64,000 nucleotides of DNA from CAITSH01 sp025356665 (GTDB taxonomy: Bacteria; Pseudomonadota; Gammaproteobacteria; Burkholderiales; SG8-39). The notes beneath the pieces were generated by a model that made no database searches, was not told the origin of the DNA, and saw only the letters and a list, made by a program, of their open reading frames with translations. A program made the position numbers and the translations under genes. Location: assembly GCA_025356665.1 (NCBI GenBank), contig JANXRV010000002.1:82222-146221 (forward strand). The letters are read 5' to 3'. Of this stretch, positions 9,454 to 17,650 are shown piece after piece; the stretch's first letter is position 1; each line of letters opens with the position of its first letter.

Positions 9454-9924
9454 TCATTTGCGACCAAAGGGCTTGGCCTGGCCGCGGTCGCCGGTGGTTT
9501 TAAGCAGGAATCTCGCTTCAGCGAATAACTTCTCCCGGCTGATTTGCGGTAAGGCGAAATAGGTCTCGAGCAGCTCGCGCTCCACGATGCCAAGCTCCTT
9601 CAACTGGACTATGGATTCCTCGCCCTTGGCCAGCCACCGTGCGCTGACAACGAACAGGTCGGAGAGGCAGTAGAGGCGGTCGGCGCGGATATTCGCTGTT
9701 TCTGAGTCCAGCCAGTCGTAACAGCGCTGACGGCTGATGGGGATGTCCGGGTAACGGGCTTGCCAGAGCCCGTACAGCTTTACTGCTGCTTCTTTTGACG
9801 AGTCGATGCCCGCCCTTGACATGGCCGCCTTGATGCGTTTGCCAAAATGGCGCGGAACACCTTCTTTACGGGTTGTTCCGGCTTGTCCCAACTTGGTTTG
9901 GCGTGTTTTGCTTGTCAGTGCCAT
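9454..9924 (-). CDS. Small helix-turn-helix-like protein, function unknown
   Basis: This 156-aa basic protein has a segment at about 27-100 that reads like a phage-repressor-type helix-turn-helix. It includes FGKRIKAAMSRAGI, then SRQRCYDWLDSE as a candidate recognition helix, and LYCLSDLFVVSARWLAKGE, the usual last helices of XRE domains ending in a W-L-x-x-G-E motif. The remaining C-terminal helix (RELLETYFALP...KLFAEARFLLKT) has no recognised family. The start is taken as ATG 9924 because the longer reading begins at a TTG inside AT-rich leader DNA. It may regulate the adjacent two-component genes or the divergent receiver gene. Confidence 0.68.
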   Translation of the reverse strand: MALTSKTRQTKLGQAGTTRKEGVPRHFGKRIKAAMSRAGIDSSKEAAVKLYGLWQARYPDIPISRQRCYDWLDSETANIRADRLYCLSDLFVVSARWLAKGEESIVQLKELGIVERELLETYFALPQISREKLFAEARFLLKTTGDRGQAKPFGRK

Positions 9925-10221
9925 ATTTCTCAGTGTACCCTGCCAAAACAATAATTAAGTAATGTAAAGCAAGAATTATGGATATTTTTTCTTGGGTTTT
10001 GTTTCTTCTGTGACGTCGGCTGGCGGCTGGCACCGCTGTTGCGGCATGAGAGGTGCCACGCCCCGTATCCAGCAGCCTGCAGCCTGGGTGTGATGTGCTA
10101 TTGCGATGGCGTGAAGCACGATGTTTGGCGGATATCGCAATCCGCGCGGAGCACGGAGACTGAACGTGCCAACGATTAACGATTGGCCCGGCCTGAACCG
10201 GCGTGATGAGGGAAGACTATC
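9925..10221. promoter_or_regulatory. Divergent AT-rich control region
   Basis: The first 90 bp (about 9930-10015) are markedly AT-rich, with runs such as ATAATTAAGTAATGTAAAG, against a GC-rich background. That fits promoters for the leftward HTH-like gene. I could not fix a -35/-10 pair. The remainder to 10221 is ordinary GC-rich sequence in which I see no gene. Confidence 0.4.
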
Positions 10222-10692
10222 TTGAGCGGCGTTGACATGAGCGGTGCCAACATACTGTTGGGTGAGGGCAATCCGGACGATGCGGCGCTGACTTTGCAGG
10301 CGCTGCGCCAGAACGACGGCAAAATTGATCACCAGGTGTTTCACGTCGAAGACGGCATGCAGGCGGTGGATTTTATTTTTGGCACCGGTGCCTACGCCAA
10401 TCGCGACACTATGGGCCGTATCAAAGTCGTCCTGCTCGATTTGAAGCTTCCAAAGCTCGACGGTCTGGATGTCTTGCGTCGCATCAAAGGCGACGAACGC
10501 ACCCGCACCATCCCCGTGGTCATGCTTGCCCCATCGGCTGAGGCGCGCGATATGCGTGACGCCTACGCGCTGGGCGCTAACGGTTATGTCGTCAAGCCGG
10601 TGGGCTTCACCGAATACATGAAGCGGGTCTCGGCGGTTTGCCTCTACTGGACGTCCCACAACCATTCCGTCCTTCAATCGCCTGCGGCCTGA
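10222..10692 (+). CDS. Receiver-only response regulator (Rcp1-like) with altered active-site residues
   Basis: This is a single receiver domain of about 150 aa with no output domain. It has the long insert between the second strand and the phospho-acceptor typical of Rcp1-like regulators. Phospho-acceptor D73 (LLDLKLP) and K125 (YVVKPVG) are present. The acidic pair is E15-G16 instead of two acids, because the usual VEDNPDD motif reads GEGNPDD. The switch Thr/Ser is alanine, A103 (MLAPSAE). TTG 10222 is preferred because GAGGGA lies 9-14 nt upstream; ATG 10237 is the alternative. It may be phosphorylated poorly, or signal without phosphorylation. The neighbouring kinase is a possible partner. 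Confidence 0.85.
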   Translation: MSGVDMSGANILLGEGNPDDAALTLQALRQNDGKIDHQVFHVEDGMQAVDFIFGTGAYANRDTMGRIKVVLLDLKLPKLDGLDVLRRIKGDERTRTIPVVMLAPSAEARDMRDAYALGANGYVVKPVGFTEYMKRVSAVCLYWTSHNHSVLQSPAA

Positions 10693-11008
10693 TTCGGTCA
10701 CAAGGCCGGTTGCGGCTCGCGTATCCGTTTTATTCGGCTGAATCGCACCCACGGCGGTGGCAGCGCGGCAACGTGGCCATGTGGCCATGGGTCAGGAAGG
10801 CGCAAGTGATGCTTGCGCGCATCCGGGAAAACCGCATCGGACAGGTGACGCCGCAAACGCTCCGGCAAGTTCGCGGCGGCTTGCGCCACCTTGCGCTACC
10901 ATGGCGCGGCGTAGACATCTGGCCTAGTACGCGGCAATGAGTCCGGCTGGAAACGCCCGCCTCGCGCGGGTTTTCAGCCGATGAGCCAGCCATCCCCCGG
11001 CATCCGAC
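10693..11008. other. Intergenic region with GGCTGGAAA hairpin
   Basis: This stretch of 316 bp has no gene I can support. Its one clear structure is a hairpin at 10945-10979: GGCTGGAAA pairs with TTTTCAGCC with one G-T wobble, and the inner CCCGC pairs with GCGGG. It is the same family as the element at 58184-58218 and may end transcription of the receiver gene, although no T-run follows. Confidence 0.6.
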
Positions 11009-11407
11009 ATGACACCCATCAGCTTAAGCATCAGTTTCAAGGATTTGTTCGATCACATCGGCGATGCGCGCATGAAGTTCAGCAAGCGCGCCGAGGCGCT
11101 TTCAGGCCAGGACGTGGAGTTGCGCGGCTATCTTGCCGCCATGCACGCCAATCCCAAGCAGATCGTTCTTGCCGGCGAGGCCGGTGTCTGCCCCGACTGC
11201 GCCGAATCGCCGGTGCCGTTCATCGACCTGCCCGCTTACGTGCCGCGCGGCGATTTGTTCGGCGCGCAAGCGGTGCGCCTCAAGGGCAGGCTCAAGTTTG
11301 GTTTTGAGGTTGTGCCCGAGGGCTACGCCTCGTTCCTGCGCCTGGAAAACGCAGCCGTCTCGACCGGCCTCAATCCGGGATTTTTGCTTGCGGGCAAGCG
11401 CGCCTAA
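11009..11407 (+). CDS. Conserved hypothetical protein with a CPDC motif
   Basis: I do not recognise the family with certainty. The 132-aa cytoplasmic-looking protein has a strand-rich core containing VELRGYLAAMHANPKQIVL, then CPDC (residues 61-64) followed by SPVPFIDLPAY. A second half reads VRLKGRLKFGFEV and SFLRLENAAVSTGL. The two-half layout with a GYL strand resembles small metal- or redox-binding beta proteins in which the Cys pair binds metal. There is no clear ribosome site before ATG 11009. It stands alone, upstream of the hydantoinase genes, and its stop codon lies in the first unit of a 10-bp repeat array. Confidence 0.6.
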   Translation: MTPISLSISFKDLFDHIGDARMKFSKRAEALSGQDVELRGYLAAMHANPKQIVLAGEAGVCPDCAESPVPFIDLPAYVPRGDLFGAQAVRLKGRLKFGFEVVPEGYASFLRLENAAVSTGLNPGFLLAGKRA

Positions 11408-11457
11408 ACGACCCTAAACGCGTCTAAACGCGTTAAGCGCGTTAAGCGCTCTAAGCG
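11401..11457. repeat. Short tandem array, units of 9-10 bp
   Basis: Six consecutive units are visible: CGCCTAAACG, ACCCTAAACG, CGTCTAAACG, then CGTTAAGCG twice and CTCTAAGCG. The array starts in the last codons and stop of the preceding gene. Several units contain TAA in different frames. No spacers are present, so it is not a CRISPR array. Confidence 0.7.
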
Positions 11458-11572
11458 TCCCTGGATTCCCTGGCCTCCCCGCGGCCTCTTTTGGCGCGCT
11501 ATGGCGCGTCACGTCGGGTCAGGCATCGATGCGCCGGACGGTGCGCGCGGCCCGGGGCAGGATGAGCATTTC

Positions 11573-11600
11573 TTGACAAGAGATGCGATTTGCATAGACC
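11573..11600 (+). promoter_or_regulatory. Putative promoter of the hyuAB-transporter block
   Basis: A perfect TTGACA (11573-11578) is followed after 16 nt by TAGACC (11595-11600), which is a weak -10. It lies 73 bp before the GTG start of the HyuA gene, in a locally AT-richer stretch. Confidence 0.35.
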
Positions 11601-11672
11601 ATAGCAACTAACCATTCAGTCCAATAACGGCGACCGCGCTCCTGCACGGCCTGTCAACCAGGAATTACTAGC

Positions 11673-13784
11673 GTGCGGATCGGCTGTGACATTGGCGGCA
11701 CTTTTACGGATGTTGTCGCCGAACGGGCGGACGGCATGCTGTATATCAACAAGACGTCGACCACGCCCGATGATCCGGGCCGCGCCGTGGTCGAGGCCAT
11801 CCGTGAGATTCTGCGCATCACCGGTGTTGCCGCGAAGGAGGTGACCGAAATCGTTCACGGCACCACAACGGCGTCGAACACGATTTTGCAGAAGGTCGGT
11901 GCGCGCACCGGCGTGCTGACAACGCGCGGCTTTCGCGACGTGCTAGAGATAGGCCGCATTCGCACGCCAACGATGTTTGACCTGGGCTGGTCAAAGCCCG
12001 AGCCGCTGTCGCCGCGGCGCTATCGTTGCGAGATCGACGAGCGCGTTGCCGCCGACGGCTCGGTGGTGCGTGCGCTGGATCCGCAACAGGTGCGCCAGGT
12101 GGCGGCGTTTTTCGTCGCCGAAGGCGTCCAGGCGGTGGCGATCTGCTTTCTGAACAGTTACGCCAATCCGGTGCATGAGCTCGCCGCCAAGCTGATCCTC
12201 GAAGCGGAGTTTCCGCAGTTACTGGTCACCGCGTCCTGCGAAGTGCTGCCCGAGATGAAAGAGTACGAGCGCACCAGCACCACCGTGGTCAACGCCTATA
12301 TCTTGCCGGCCATGCGCGCCTATCTGGCCAATCTGCGACGCGATCTCACCGCGATCGGCATTACCGCGCCTATCCAGGTCATGGCTTCAAACGGCGGCAT
12401 GATGGGTATCGCCGCAGCCAGCGGCAAGCCGGTTTTCGCCGTTTCTTCAGGCCCCGCCGGCGGGGTGACCGGATCAGCCCACCTTGGCCGCGTAACCGGC
12501 GATACCGACCTGATTGTGTTTGATATGGGAGGCACCACGGCCAAAGCCTCCATCATCGAGGCCGGCCTGCCTTCGCTGACCAACGAATATGAGTTTCGCG
12601 ATGGCATCTCCTCGCCAAGCCGTTTCGTCAAGGGCGGCGGCTATGTGCTCAAGGTGCCGGCAATTGACATCGCCGAGGTTGGTGCGGGCGGCGGATCGGT
12701 GGCCGCGATCGATGCGGGCGGCCTGTTGTTGGTCGGGCCCGAGTCGGTGGGTGCGCATCCGGGTCCGGCCTGTTACCAGTTGGGCAACGAGCGCCCGACC
12801 GTCACGGACGCAAATATGGTGCTCGGCCTGCTCAATCCGTACGCGCTTGCCGGCGGAAGCCTGAAGGTCGATCCGCAGCTGTCGAACAAGGCGATAGAAC
12901 GGCACATCGCATTTGGGCTGGGTTTGTCCCTGCTCGATGCGGCGCACGGCATTCGCCATGTCGCCAACGTTAATATGGCGCGGGCCATCCGCGCGGTGAC
13001 GGTCGAGCGCGGGCGCGACCCGCGCGACATGACGTTGATCGCCTTTGGCGGCGGCGGGCCGGTGCACGCGGTGGATGTGGCGCGGCTGCTGGGCATCCGG
13101 CGGGTCATTGCGCCGGTGATGGCCGGTGTGTTTTGCTCCGCCGGGATGCTGGCAGCCGATGCCGGTCACGATTTTCTGCGCTCGGTGTTGCGCCGGATGG
13201 AGGGCTGCGATCCGGTGGCGCTGGAGGCGGTGGCCGAATCCTTGCGCCGCCAGGGACTGGTGTCGCTGGCCGCCGAGGGTTATCCGGAGAACACCGTGAC
13301 CTTCACGCTCAAGATCGACCTGCGCTATGTCGGGCAGTCGTCCGAATTGACCGTGCCGCTGCGCGGGGAACGCTTCGATGCGCCGGCGCTCGATGCGCTC
13401 AAGGCCGACTTCCAGCGCGCCTACCGCGAGACCTTCGGCTACGCCAATGACGAGCCCTTGGAACTGGTGAACCTGCGCTTGTCGGCGCGGGGCCGGCGTG
13501 AACAGCGCCTTGATTTTGCGCGCATACGCATGGGCGGGACGGCGCTCGCCGCGGCGACCGGCAGCCGGCTGGTGAGTTTTTCACGCAACCAGGCGCCGGT
13601 AAAAACGCCGGTGCTGGCGCGTGCCGACATGCCGCTGACGCCGACGCCCGGGCCGATGATCGTCGAGTCGTATGACACCACGGTGATCGTGCCGCCCGAT
13701 GTACTGGCGCGCGCCGATGCAGTGGGCAATATCATCCTTGATTTGCAAGACACCGCTCCCGATGCAAAGGAGGTCACAGCATGA
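11673..13784 (+). CDS. hyuA: Hydantoinase/oxoprolinase subunit A (HyuA family)
   Basis: This 703-aa protein of the hydantoinase A / 5-oxoprolinase family would cleave a cyclic amide or imide ring using ATP, together with subunit B. It has the actin-like ATPase phosphate loop DIGGTFTDVV (residues 6-15), the adjacent HGTTTASNT motif, a second nucleotide loop FDMGGTTAKAS, the central GAGGGSVA and the C-terminal AFGGGGPVHA. The start is GTG 11673 with AGGA upstream. Its stop overlaps the start of the B subunit (ATGA), so the two are translationally coupled. The natural ring substrate (hydantoin, oxoproline, N-methylhydantoin, caprolactam-like or acetophenone-carboxylase-like) cannot be read from sequence. 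Confidence 0.92.
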   Translation: MRIGCDIGGTFTDVVAERADGMLYINKTSTTPDDPGRAVVEAIREILRITGVAAKEVTEIVHGTTTASNTILQKVGARTGVLTTRGFRDVLEIGRIRTPTMFDLGWSKPEPLSPRRYRCEIDERVAADGSVVRALDPQQVRQVAAFFVAEGVQAVAICFLNSYANPVHELAAKLILEAEFPQLLVTASCEVLPEMKEYERTSTTVVNAYILPAMRAYLANLRRDLTAIGITAPIQVMASNGGMMGIAAASGKPVFAVSSGPAGGVTGSAHLGRVTGDTDLIVFDMGGTTAKASIIEAGLPSLTNEYEFRDGISSPSRFVKGGGYVLKVPAIDIAEVGAGGGSVAAIDAGGLLLVGPESVGAHPGPACYQLGNERPTVTDANMVLGLLNPYALAGGSLKVDPQLSNKAIERHIAFGLGLSLLDAAHGIRHVANVNMARAIRAVTVERGRDPRDMTLIAFGGGGPVHAVDVARLLGIRRVIAPVMAGVFCSAGMLAADAGHDFLRSVLRRMEGCDPVALEAVAESLRRQGLVSLAAEGYPENTVTFTLKIDLRYVGQSSELTVPLRGERFDAPALDALKADFQRAYRETFGYANDEPLELVNLRLSARGRREQRLDFARIRMGGTALAAATGSRLVSFSRNQAPVKTPVLARADMPLTPTPGPMIVESYDTTVIVPPDVLARADAVGNIILDLQDTAPDAKEVTA

Positions 13785-15547
13785 ACGCACCGGCACCGGT
13801 CGGCATTCGCTCCGGGCTCGACCCGATCACCTTTGCCGTGGTCAAGAATGCGATGGACTCCATCGCCGACGAGGTCGCCTATACGGTGCTGCGCACCGCG
13901 CGTTCGGAGATCGTCAAGGACGTGATGGACTACTCGGCGGCGATCTGCGACCGGCACGGCCGCATGGTGGTGCAGGCCAAGACCATCGCGCTTCATCTGG
14001 GGGCGATACCCGAGGCAATGGCCTCTATGCTGTCGCTCTATGGCGAGGATCTCGCGCCCGGTGATGCGGTGATCCTCAATGACCCCTATCAGGGGGGCAT
14101 GCACCTGCCCGACATCTTCATGTTCGTGCCGTTCTTTTACGAGGGCGGGCTCGAGGGTTTTTGCGTGGTGATCTGCCACCACACCGATGTCGGCGGCCGC
14201 GTTCCGGGGTCCAATGCCAGTGACTCGACCGAGATTTTCCAGGAGGGCCTGCGCATTCCGGTGGTCAAACTGTACGAGAAGGGGCGCATGAACGACATGC
14301 TCGAGCGCCTCATCGGCCTGAATGTGCGCCTTCCCGACCGGGTGCTGGGCGACCTGCGGGCGCAGTACGCCGGCGCGCAGGTGGGCGTGCGCGAACTGGG
14401 CAAGCTGTTTGTGCGCTATGGCCGGGACGCCACGCGGGTCTACCTCGAGGAAATGCTCGATTACGCCGAGCGCCTGACGCGCGCCGAGATCCGCGGCTGG
14501 CCCAAGGGCATCTTTCGCTTCACCGATTACATTGATGATGACGGCTTGTCGTCCGATCCGATCAAGATCAACGTCGCGATCACCGTGCATGAGGACAGGG
14601 TGAGCGTCGATTACACCGGTTCCGCGGCGCAGGTGAAGGCGGCGATCAACTCGACGCTGTCTTACACGCAGTCATGCACCTACCTGTCGGTGCGTTGTGC
14701 GCTCAAGGGCGATGTGCCCAACAACGCCGGCGTGTTCCGGGCGATTGAAGTTGTCGTGCCCGAGGGTTGCGTGCTCAATCCGCGCGAGCCGGCGGCGGTC
14801 GCGGCGCGCGCCCTCACCGGTTACCGTGTGTTTGACGCCATGCTGGGCGCGCTTGCGCAGATCGTGCCCGACCGCATTCCGGCCGCCGGCGAAGGCGGCA
14901 ACACGGTGGTCTGCCTGTCCGGGCGCAAGCCCAATCCGGATGGCAGCGCATCGCCCTTTATTATCGTCGATATGATCTGCGGCGCCTGGGGTGCGCGCCC
15001 CGCGGCCGATGGCATAGAGGCCATCACCAACGCCTCGCAGAATCTTTCGAATACGCCGGTGGAGACGATGGAAGCGCAGCACCCGGTGCGCGTGGAGGCT
15101 TATGAACTGGTTGCTGATACCTGCGGCGCCGGAACCTGGCGCGGCGGCCTGGGCATCCGGCGCAGCTACCGTTTGCTGGCCGATGAGGCTTTCATGCAGC
15201 TGCGCGCGGATCGCATCAAGTTTTCCCCCTACGGGCTCGAAGGTGGCGAGGCGGCGGCGCCGGCAAGCAACCTGCTCGGCGAGCCGGGCGCGCAAAAAGC
15301 CCTTCCGGGCAAGGTTACAATGTGGCTCAAGAAAAATGAGCTTATTACGCATACGCAGCCCGGCGGCGGCGGTTTCGGTGAACCATGGAAACGCGAACCG
15401 GCACGGGTTGCGCGCGATGTCTGGAACGGCAAGATCTCGTCCGCATTTGCGCGGGCGCGTCACGGCGTGGTGGTGGATCAGGCGAGCGGTGTTCTTGACG
15501 AGGCTGCGACGCGTGCGTTGCGCGCCGGCGGGAACGGCGCGGCATGA
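13781..15547 (+). CDS. hyuB: Hydantoinase/oxoprolinase subunit B (HyuB family)
   Basis: This 588-aa protein is the partner of HyuA in the ATP-dependent cyclic amidase complex. Family landmarks are DPITFAVVKNAMDSIADE near the start, DYSAAICD, ALHLGAIPEAM, the metal-site segment LNDPYQGGMHLPDI with HHTDVGGRVPGS (about 107-150), and the glycine-rich GGGGFGEP near the C-terminus. It starts at ATG 13781, overlapping the hyuA stop by 4 nt. A 5'-hairpin-containing gap of 101 bp separates it from the transporter genes, so all may form one long transcript. Confidence 0.92.
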   Translation: MNAPAPVGIRSGLDPITFAVVKNAMDSIADEVAYTVLRTARSEIVKDVMDYSAAICDRHGRMVVQAKTIALHLGAIPEAMASMLSLYGEDLAPGDAVILNDPYQGGMHLPDIFMFVPFFYEGGLEGFCVVICHHTDVGGRVPGSNASDSTEIFQEGLRIPVVKLYEKGRMNDMLERLIGLNVRLPDRVLGDLRAQYAGAQVGVRELGKLFVRYGRDATRVYLEEMLDYAERLTRAEIRGWPKGIFRFTDYIDDDGLSSDPIKINVAITVHEDRVSVDYTGSAAQVKAAINSTLSYTQSCTYLSVRCALKGDVPNNAGVFRAIEVVVPEGCVLNPREPAAVAARALTGYRVFDAMLGALAQIVPDRIPAAGEGGNTVVCLSGRKPNPDGSASPFIIVDMICGAWGARPAADGIEAITNASQNLSNTPVETMEAQHPVRVEAYELVADTCGAGTWRGGLGIRRSYRLLADEAFMQLRADRIKFSPYGLEGGEAAAPASNLLGEPGAQKALPGKVTMWLKKNELITHTQPGGGGFGEPWKREPARVARDVWNGKISSAFARARHGVVVDQASGVLDEAATRALRAGGNGAA

Positions 15548-15583
15548 AAGTTGCATGAAACGGTGATGAAAACACGTATGGCA

Positions 15584-15602
15584 GGCAGCGCAGAACGCTG
15601 CC
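15584..15602. other. Small perfect hairpin upstream of the binding-protein gene
   Basis: GGCAGCG (15584-15590) pairs perfectly with CGCTGCC (15596-15602) around a 5-nt loop. AT-rich DNA follows, but no T-run of terminator type. It lies between hyuB and the binding-protein gene and could shape the mRNA end or slow polymerase. Confidence 0.5.
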
Positions 15603-15648
15603 AGCATGCATATATATTTCTTTGACATTCACTTAGTGGGGGGTCGTA

Positions 15649-16659
15649 ATGAAGCGTACCGGATCAGGTTTGTTCAGGACTTTGTTGTCAGTGGCTCTGG
15701 CCGCTGCGTTGTCGGTTGCTGCGCCGGGCGCCAGTGCGCAGGCGCCCGAGAAAATCACCGTCAGGCTCGATTTCACACCATGGGGCATCCAGGCCGCGCT
15801 GCACCTGGCCAAGAGCAAGGGCTGGTTCGCCGAGCAAGGCCTTGATGTGACCATAGAAGACGGCACCGGAACCCTGCCTGGGATCCAGCTGGTCGGTGCC
15901 GGCAAGATCGAGGTGGCGGCGGTGCAACTGGGGCCGATGGCGCTGGCGCGCGAGAATGGGCTGCCGGTGGTCGGCATCGCCGGTTTTGCGCGGCGCGGAG
16001 ACCTCGCGGTCATGGTCGATGCGGCGACCGGTCCCAAAAATTTCAAGGAACTCGCCGGTAAAAAGTTTGTGTCCTTTACCGGCAGCCCCTGGGTGCCATT
16101 CATCAAAAGTTTTGCCAAAGGCGCCGGCCTGAGCGAGGCCGAGTTCGCCGTCACCATGGTGGCGCCGCCGGCAATGGTTTCGACTTATGCGTCGGGCAAT
16201 GCCGACGGCTTCCTGTCGATGGGGCCGTTTGGCGTGCCACTGGTCGCCAAATCACGGCCGTCGCGCGCCCTGCTCGCCGGTGATGTCGGCATTGTGTTTC
16301 CCAGCTTCGGCCTGGTGTCGAACGAGGAAACGATCAAAAAACGACCGGCGGTGCTCAAAAAGCTGGTGCAGGTGAATATTCGCGCCTGGGACTACATCTA
16401 CCAGAGCCCGGCCAATCTCGAAGAAGGCGTCAAGGCGATCATCAGCGAACGGCCGCAGGCCAAGCTTGACCCCGATCTGCTGCGCGGCCAGATCGTGGCT
16501 TACCGTGAATTTTTCGACACGCCCAACACCAAGGGCAAGCGCACCGGCTGGCAGTCGGAGGCCGACTGGGTCGCCGCGATCAAGTCGATGGAAGCCGCCG
16601 GCGCCATCAAGCCTGGCCGCAAGCCGTCCGACTATTACACCAACCAGTTTGTCGACTGA
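15649..16659 (+). CDS. NMT1/SsuA-like ABC transporter substrate-binding protein, copy 1
   Basis: This 336-aa periplasmic binding protein carries a Sec signal peptide (about 1-30, cleavage after GASA). The mature protein opens with KITVRLDFTPWGIQAALHLAKSKGWF in the style of NMT1/THI5-like or taurine/sulfonate binding proteins, and GIQLVGAGKIEVA forms the ligand-binding loop. It ends KSMEAAGAIKP...DYYTNQFVD. It is a clear paralogue of the protein at 25399-26406. GGGGGG lies 8-13 nt before the ATG. Context with HyuAB and the molybdenum hydroxylase suggests a heterocyclic nitrogen compound as ligand, for example a pyrimidine, hydantoin or pyridine derivative (inference). Confidence 0.9.
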   Translation: MKRTGSGLFRTLLSVALAAALSVAAPGASAQAPEKITVRLDFTPWGIQAALHLAKSKGWFAEQGLDVTIEDGTGTLPGIQLVGAGKIEVAAVQLGPMALARENGLPVVGIAGFARRGDLAVMVDAATGPKNFKELAGKKFVSFTGSPWVPFIKSFAKGAGLSEAEFAVTMVAPPAMVSTYASGNADGFLSMGPFGVPLVAKSRPSRALLAGDVGIVFPSFGLVSNEETIKKRPAVLKKLVQVNIRAWDYIYQSPANLEEGVKAIISERPQAKLDPDLLRGQIVAYREFFDTPNTKGKRTGWQSEADWVAAIKSMEAAGAIKPGRKPSDYYTNQFVD

Positions 16660-16864
16660 GCGGGCGCGAAGAGCAAGCCGCCGCAAAGACAATATTCAGA
16701 CAACATCCAAATAACGTCTAGATAACATCCCGATACCATCTGCGTAAAAACGCCACACCGATGGCGATGGCTTTGAGATCGAGGGGATGCACGCCGCATC
16801 CCCTCACTTCTTGGCTTGTCGCCGGCGCAGATGCCGTAGCCGAAGCTCCATGACATAACGAAAC
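16660..16864. other. Intercistronic region with tandem units and strong hairpin
   Basis: The 205-bp gap between the binding-protein and ATPase genes holds two structures. The first is a tandem run of 11-bp units at 16687-16741 (AGACAATATTC, AGACAACATCC, AAATAACGTCT, AGATAACATCC, CGATACCATCT), AT-rich in a GC-rich region. The second is a perfect 10-bp stem, GAGGGGATGC (16781-16790) with GCATCCCCTC (16796-16805), around a 5-nt loop and not followed by a T-run. It may limit downstream expression or protect the binding-protein mRNA. Confidence 0.7.
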
Positions 16865-17650
16865 ATGGCAACCCCCGAAAAATACATAAGTATCGACCGG
16901 CTCGAAAAAACCTACGCCTCGCCGCGCGGCCCGGTCAAGGCGCTCGAGGCGATCTCGCTCGATATCGCGCAGCATGAGTTCGTCAGCGTTCTGGGCCCCA
17001 GCGGGTGCGGCAAGAGCACGCTGCTCAAATGCCTCGCCGCGCTGGAGGGCATTTCCGGCGGCTCGATATCGATAGGCGGCGTTCCGGTCGCCGGTCCACC
17101 CGAGAACATGGGCATCGTGTTCCAGCGCGACGTGCTGCTCGACTGGCGGACGATTCTGGACAACGTGCTGATCACCGCGGAGTTTCGTGACCTGCCGCGT
17201 GCCTCCTATGTGGCGCGGGCGATGCAACTGTTAAAGCTCTTTGGTCTTGAGGAATTCGCCAACCGTTTTCCGTGGGAGTTGTCGGGAGGAATGCGCCAGC
17301 GTGCGTCGATCTGTCGCGCCCTGCTGGTTGACCCCGAACTGCTGCTGATGGACGAACCCTTTGGCGCGCTTGATGCGATGACCCGCGATGAGCTCAATCT
17401 GGAGCTGCAGCGTATGTGGACCGAGACGCGCAAGACGGTGCTCTTCATCACGCACTCGATCACCGAGGCGGTCTACCTGTCTGACCGCGTGGTGATGATG
17501 TCGCGCAACCCCGGCCGGATTGCCGAGATCATCAGCATCGATTTGCCGCGCCCGCGCGCGCTGTCGGTGCGCGAAACGCCCGAGTTCGGGCGCTACACGG
17601 CGCATATCCGCGAAATATTCACGGCAATGGGGATTCTCAAGGATGGCTGA
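16865..17650 (+). CDS. ABC transporter ATP-binding protein (SsuB/TauB type), copy 1
   Basis: This 261-aa cytoplasmic ATPase belongs to the nitrate/sulfonate/taurine class. It has Walker A GPSGCGKST (about 43-51), Q-loop VFQRDVLLDW, signature LSGGMRQR (about 140-147), Walker B LLLMDEPFGALD and the H-loop in FITHSITEA. It pairs with the permease that overlaps its 3' end (17643) and the binding protein upstream. It is a close paralogue of the ATPase at 26403-27254, as shown by the shared QRDVLLDWRT segment. Confidence 0.94.
   Translation: MATPEKYISIDRLEKTYASPRGPVKALEAISLDIAQHEFVSVLGPSGCGKSTLLKCLAALEGISGGSISIGGVPVAGPPENMGIVFQRDVLLDWRTILDNVLITAEFRDLPRASYVARAMQLLKLFGLEEFANRFPWELSGGMRQRASICRALLVDPELLLMDEPFGALDAMTRDELNLELQRMWTETRKTVLFITHSITEAVYLSDRVVMMSRNPGRIAEIISIDLPRPRALSVRETPEFGRYTAHIREIFTAMGILKDG

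Noticed and set aside
15622..15627. TTGACA near the first binding-protein start as a -35 box
   Set aside because: It lies only 22 bp before the ATG, leaving no room for a -10 box and ribosome site of normal spacing.
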